Shown here one piece after another: positions 13,126-13,801 of a stretch of 13,801 nucleotides of DNA. The DNA is from an uncultured Lachnospiraceae bacterium (GTDB lineage Bacteria > Bacillota > Clostridia > Lachnospirales > Lachnospiraceae): positions 1 through 13,801 of the forward strand of contig CABRSG010000030.1 in NCBI GenBank assembly GCA_902473545.1, read 5' to 3'. Position numbers and translations under genes: made by a program. The first letter of the stretch is position 1. Every line of letters starts with the position of its first letter. The notes under the pieces were generated by a model. It searched no databases. It was given only the letters and a program-made list of their open reading frames with translations, and had not been told where the DNA came from.

Positions 13126-13801
13126 ATGCAGATAATTATTGTGGGCTGCGGAAAGGTCGGTTCCACGCTTGCGGAACAGCTCAGCAGGGAGGACAACGAC
13201 GTTACGGTTCTGGATATCAACGGACACCGTGTAGAGCAGCTTGTCAATGAATTTGACATCATGGGTTATATCGGCAGCGGCATCAGCTTCGATATGCTGA
13301 TGGAGGCGGGCGTGAAGAAGGCGGATCTTCTGATCGCGGTCACCGGGTCGGATGAGCTGAATCTGATGTGCTGCCTGATCGCGAAAAAGGCGGGCGGCTG
13401 CCAGACGATCGCCCGCGTGCGCAACCCGGAGTACAGCAAGGAAACAGAGTTTTTAAAAAAAGAGCTTGGGCTTGCCATGGTCATCAACCCGGAGCTGACG
13501 GCGGCGGGGGAGGCCTGCCGACAGCGATCAGCGTGGAAGTGTTCGCCAAGGGCAAGGTGGAGGTCTTAAAATTCCGTATCAAATCGGGTTCCCCGCTCTG
13601 CAATATGGAAATACAGGAGATCGGACCGAAATTAAAGAGCGATATCCTGGTCTGCGTGGTAGAGCGCGGCGGCGAGATTACCATTCCGAACGGCACCTTT
13701 GTGCTGCAGGAACGCGATAACGTCTATATTGCCGGAGCACAGCAGAAGACGGCGGAATTTTTCCAGCGCATCGGAATTGGCTCCAAGCCGGTCGACAATA
13801 T
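13126..13801 (+). pseudogene. trkA: Trk potassium-uptake regulatory protein TrkA, frameshifted and cut by the window edge
   Basis: TrkA is the cytosolic NAD(H)-binding subunit gating Trk/Ktr potassium channels. The first 125 or so residues are a good RCK/TrkA_N domain: the Rossmann motif VGCGKVGS with glycines at 7, 9 and 12, Asp30 at the end of strand 2, and conserved AVTGSDELNLMCCLIAKK. After NPELTAAGEA (about 13513) this frame loses similarity and stops at 13569. The match resumes in another frame at 13515 as LPTAISVEVFAKGKVEVLKF. It runs open through a TrkA_C domain (SPLCNMEIQEIG, ILVCVVERGGE, VYIAGA) to the window end. The native protein is usually about 450 residues with two such units, so the second unit lies outside. 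The break is consistent with a short deletion or an assembly error. The promoter and ribosome site are intact. Confidence 0.85.

Overview
The window looks like a chromosomal segment from a Gram-positive anaerobe of the class Clostridia, most likely Lachnospiraceae. The reasons are Shine-Dalgarno sites of the GGAGG type, near-consensus sigma-A promoters, moderate G+C content, a GldA-like ABC transporter cluster with a DUF4340 protein, a YtrA-type GntR regulator with its ABC genes, and a PD-(D/E)XK 'transposase-family' protein ending in IEQG repeats. The taxonomic call is an inference from gene content; no rRNA or other marker is present.

Layout. (1) 3-1733 (+): a large serine recombinase whose 5' end, including the catalytic serine, lies left of the window. 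It is the only clear mobile-element gene. (2) 1764-3499 (-): an OmpR-type response regulator and its HAMP-containing sensor kinase, overlapping by 4 bp and convergent with the recombinase. (3) 3750-6719 (+): an operon divergent from the two-component system, made of an ABC ATPase, a damaged membrane component and a DUF4340 protein. The middle gene joins the first part of a GldF-type permease to the C-terminal tail of a GldG-type protein. It carries a frameshift in a run of nine T, and the rest of both genes is missing. (4) 6957-8210 (+): a membrane-anchored HtrA/DegP-like serine protease, preceded by a roughly 110-bp multi-hairpin element. (5) 8388-9386 (+): an A+T-richer PD-(D/E)XK protein set off by terminators. 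(6) 9418-10782 (-): a MATE-family exporter. (7) 11049-13028 (+): a GntR/YtrA-type repressor, an ABC ATPase and an ABC-2-like permease. They are driven by a near-consensus promoter embedded in a dyad with 22-bp arms, which looks like a self-regulated transporter operon. (8) 13126-end (+): trkA, the potassium-uptake regulatory subunit, with its own strong promoter but a frameshift near codon 130; it runs off the right edge.

How the genes fit together. Two regulator-transporter modules dominate. In the first, the kinase and regulator are divergent from the Gld-like ABC operon. Direct repeats spaced 11 bp, the pattern expected for OmpR/PhoB-class regulators, sit just upstream of the operon's -10, so the regulator probably activates it. 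The transporter itself appears broken while the regulators, ATPase and DUF4340 gene remain open. In the second, the GntR protein probably represses its own operon through the large dyad. No CRISPR array, tRNA or rRNA was seen. The most unusual points are the gldF/gldG deletion-fusion, the frameshifted trkA, the 22-bp-arm operator dyad, and two intergenic repeat or structured elements. No clearly new multi-gene system was identified.
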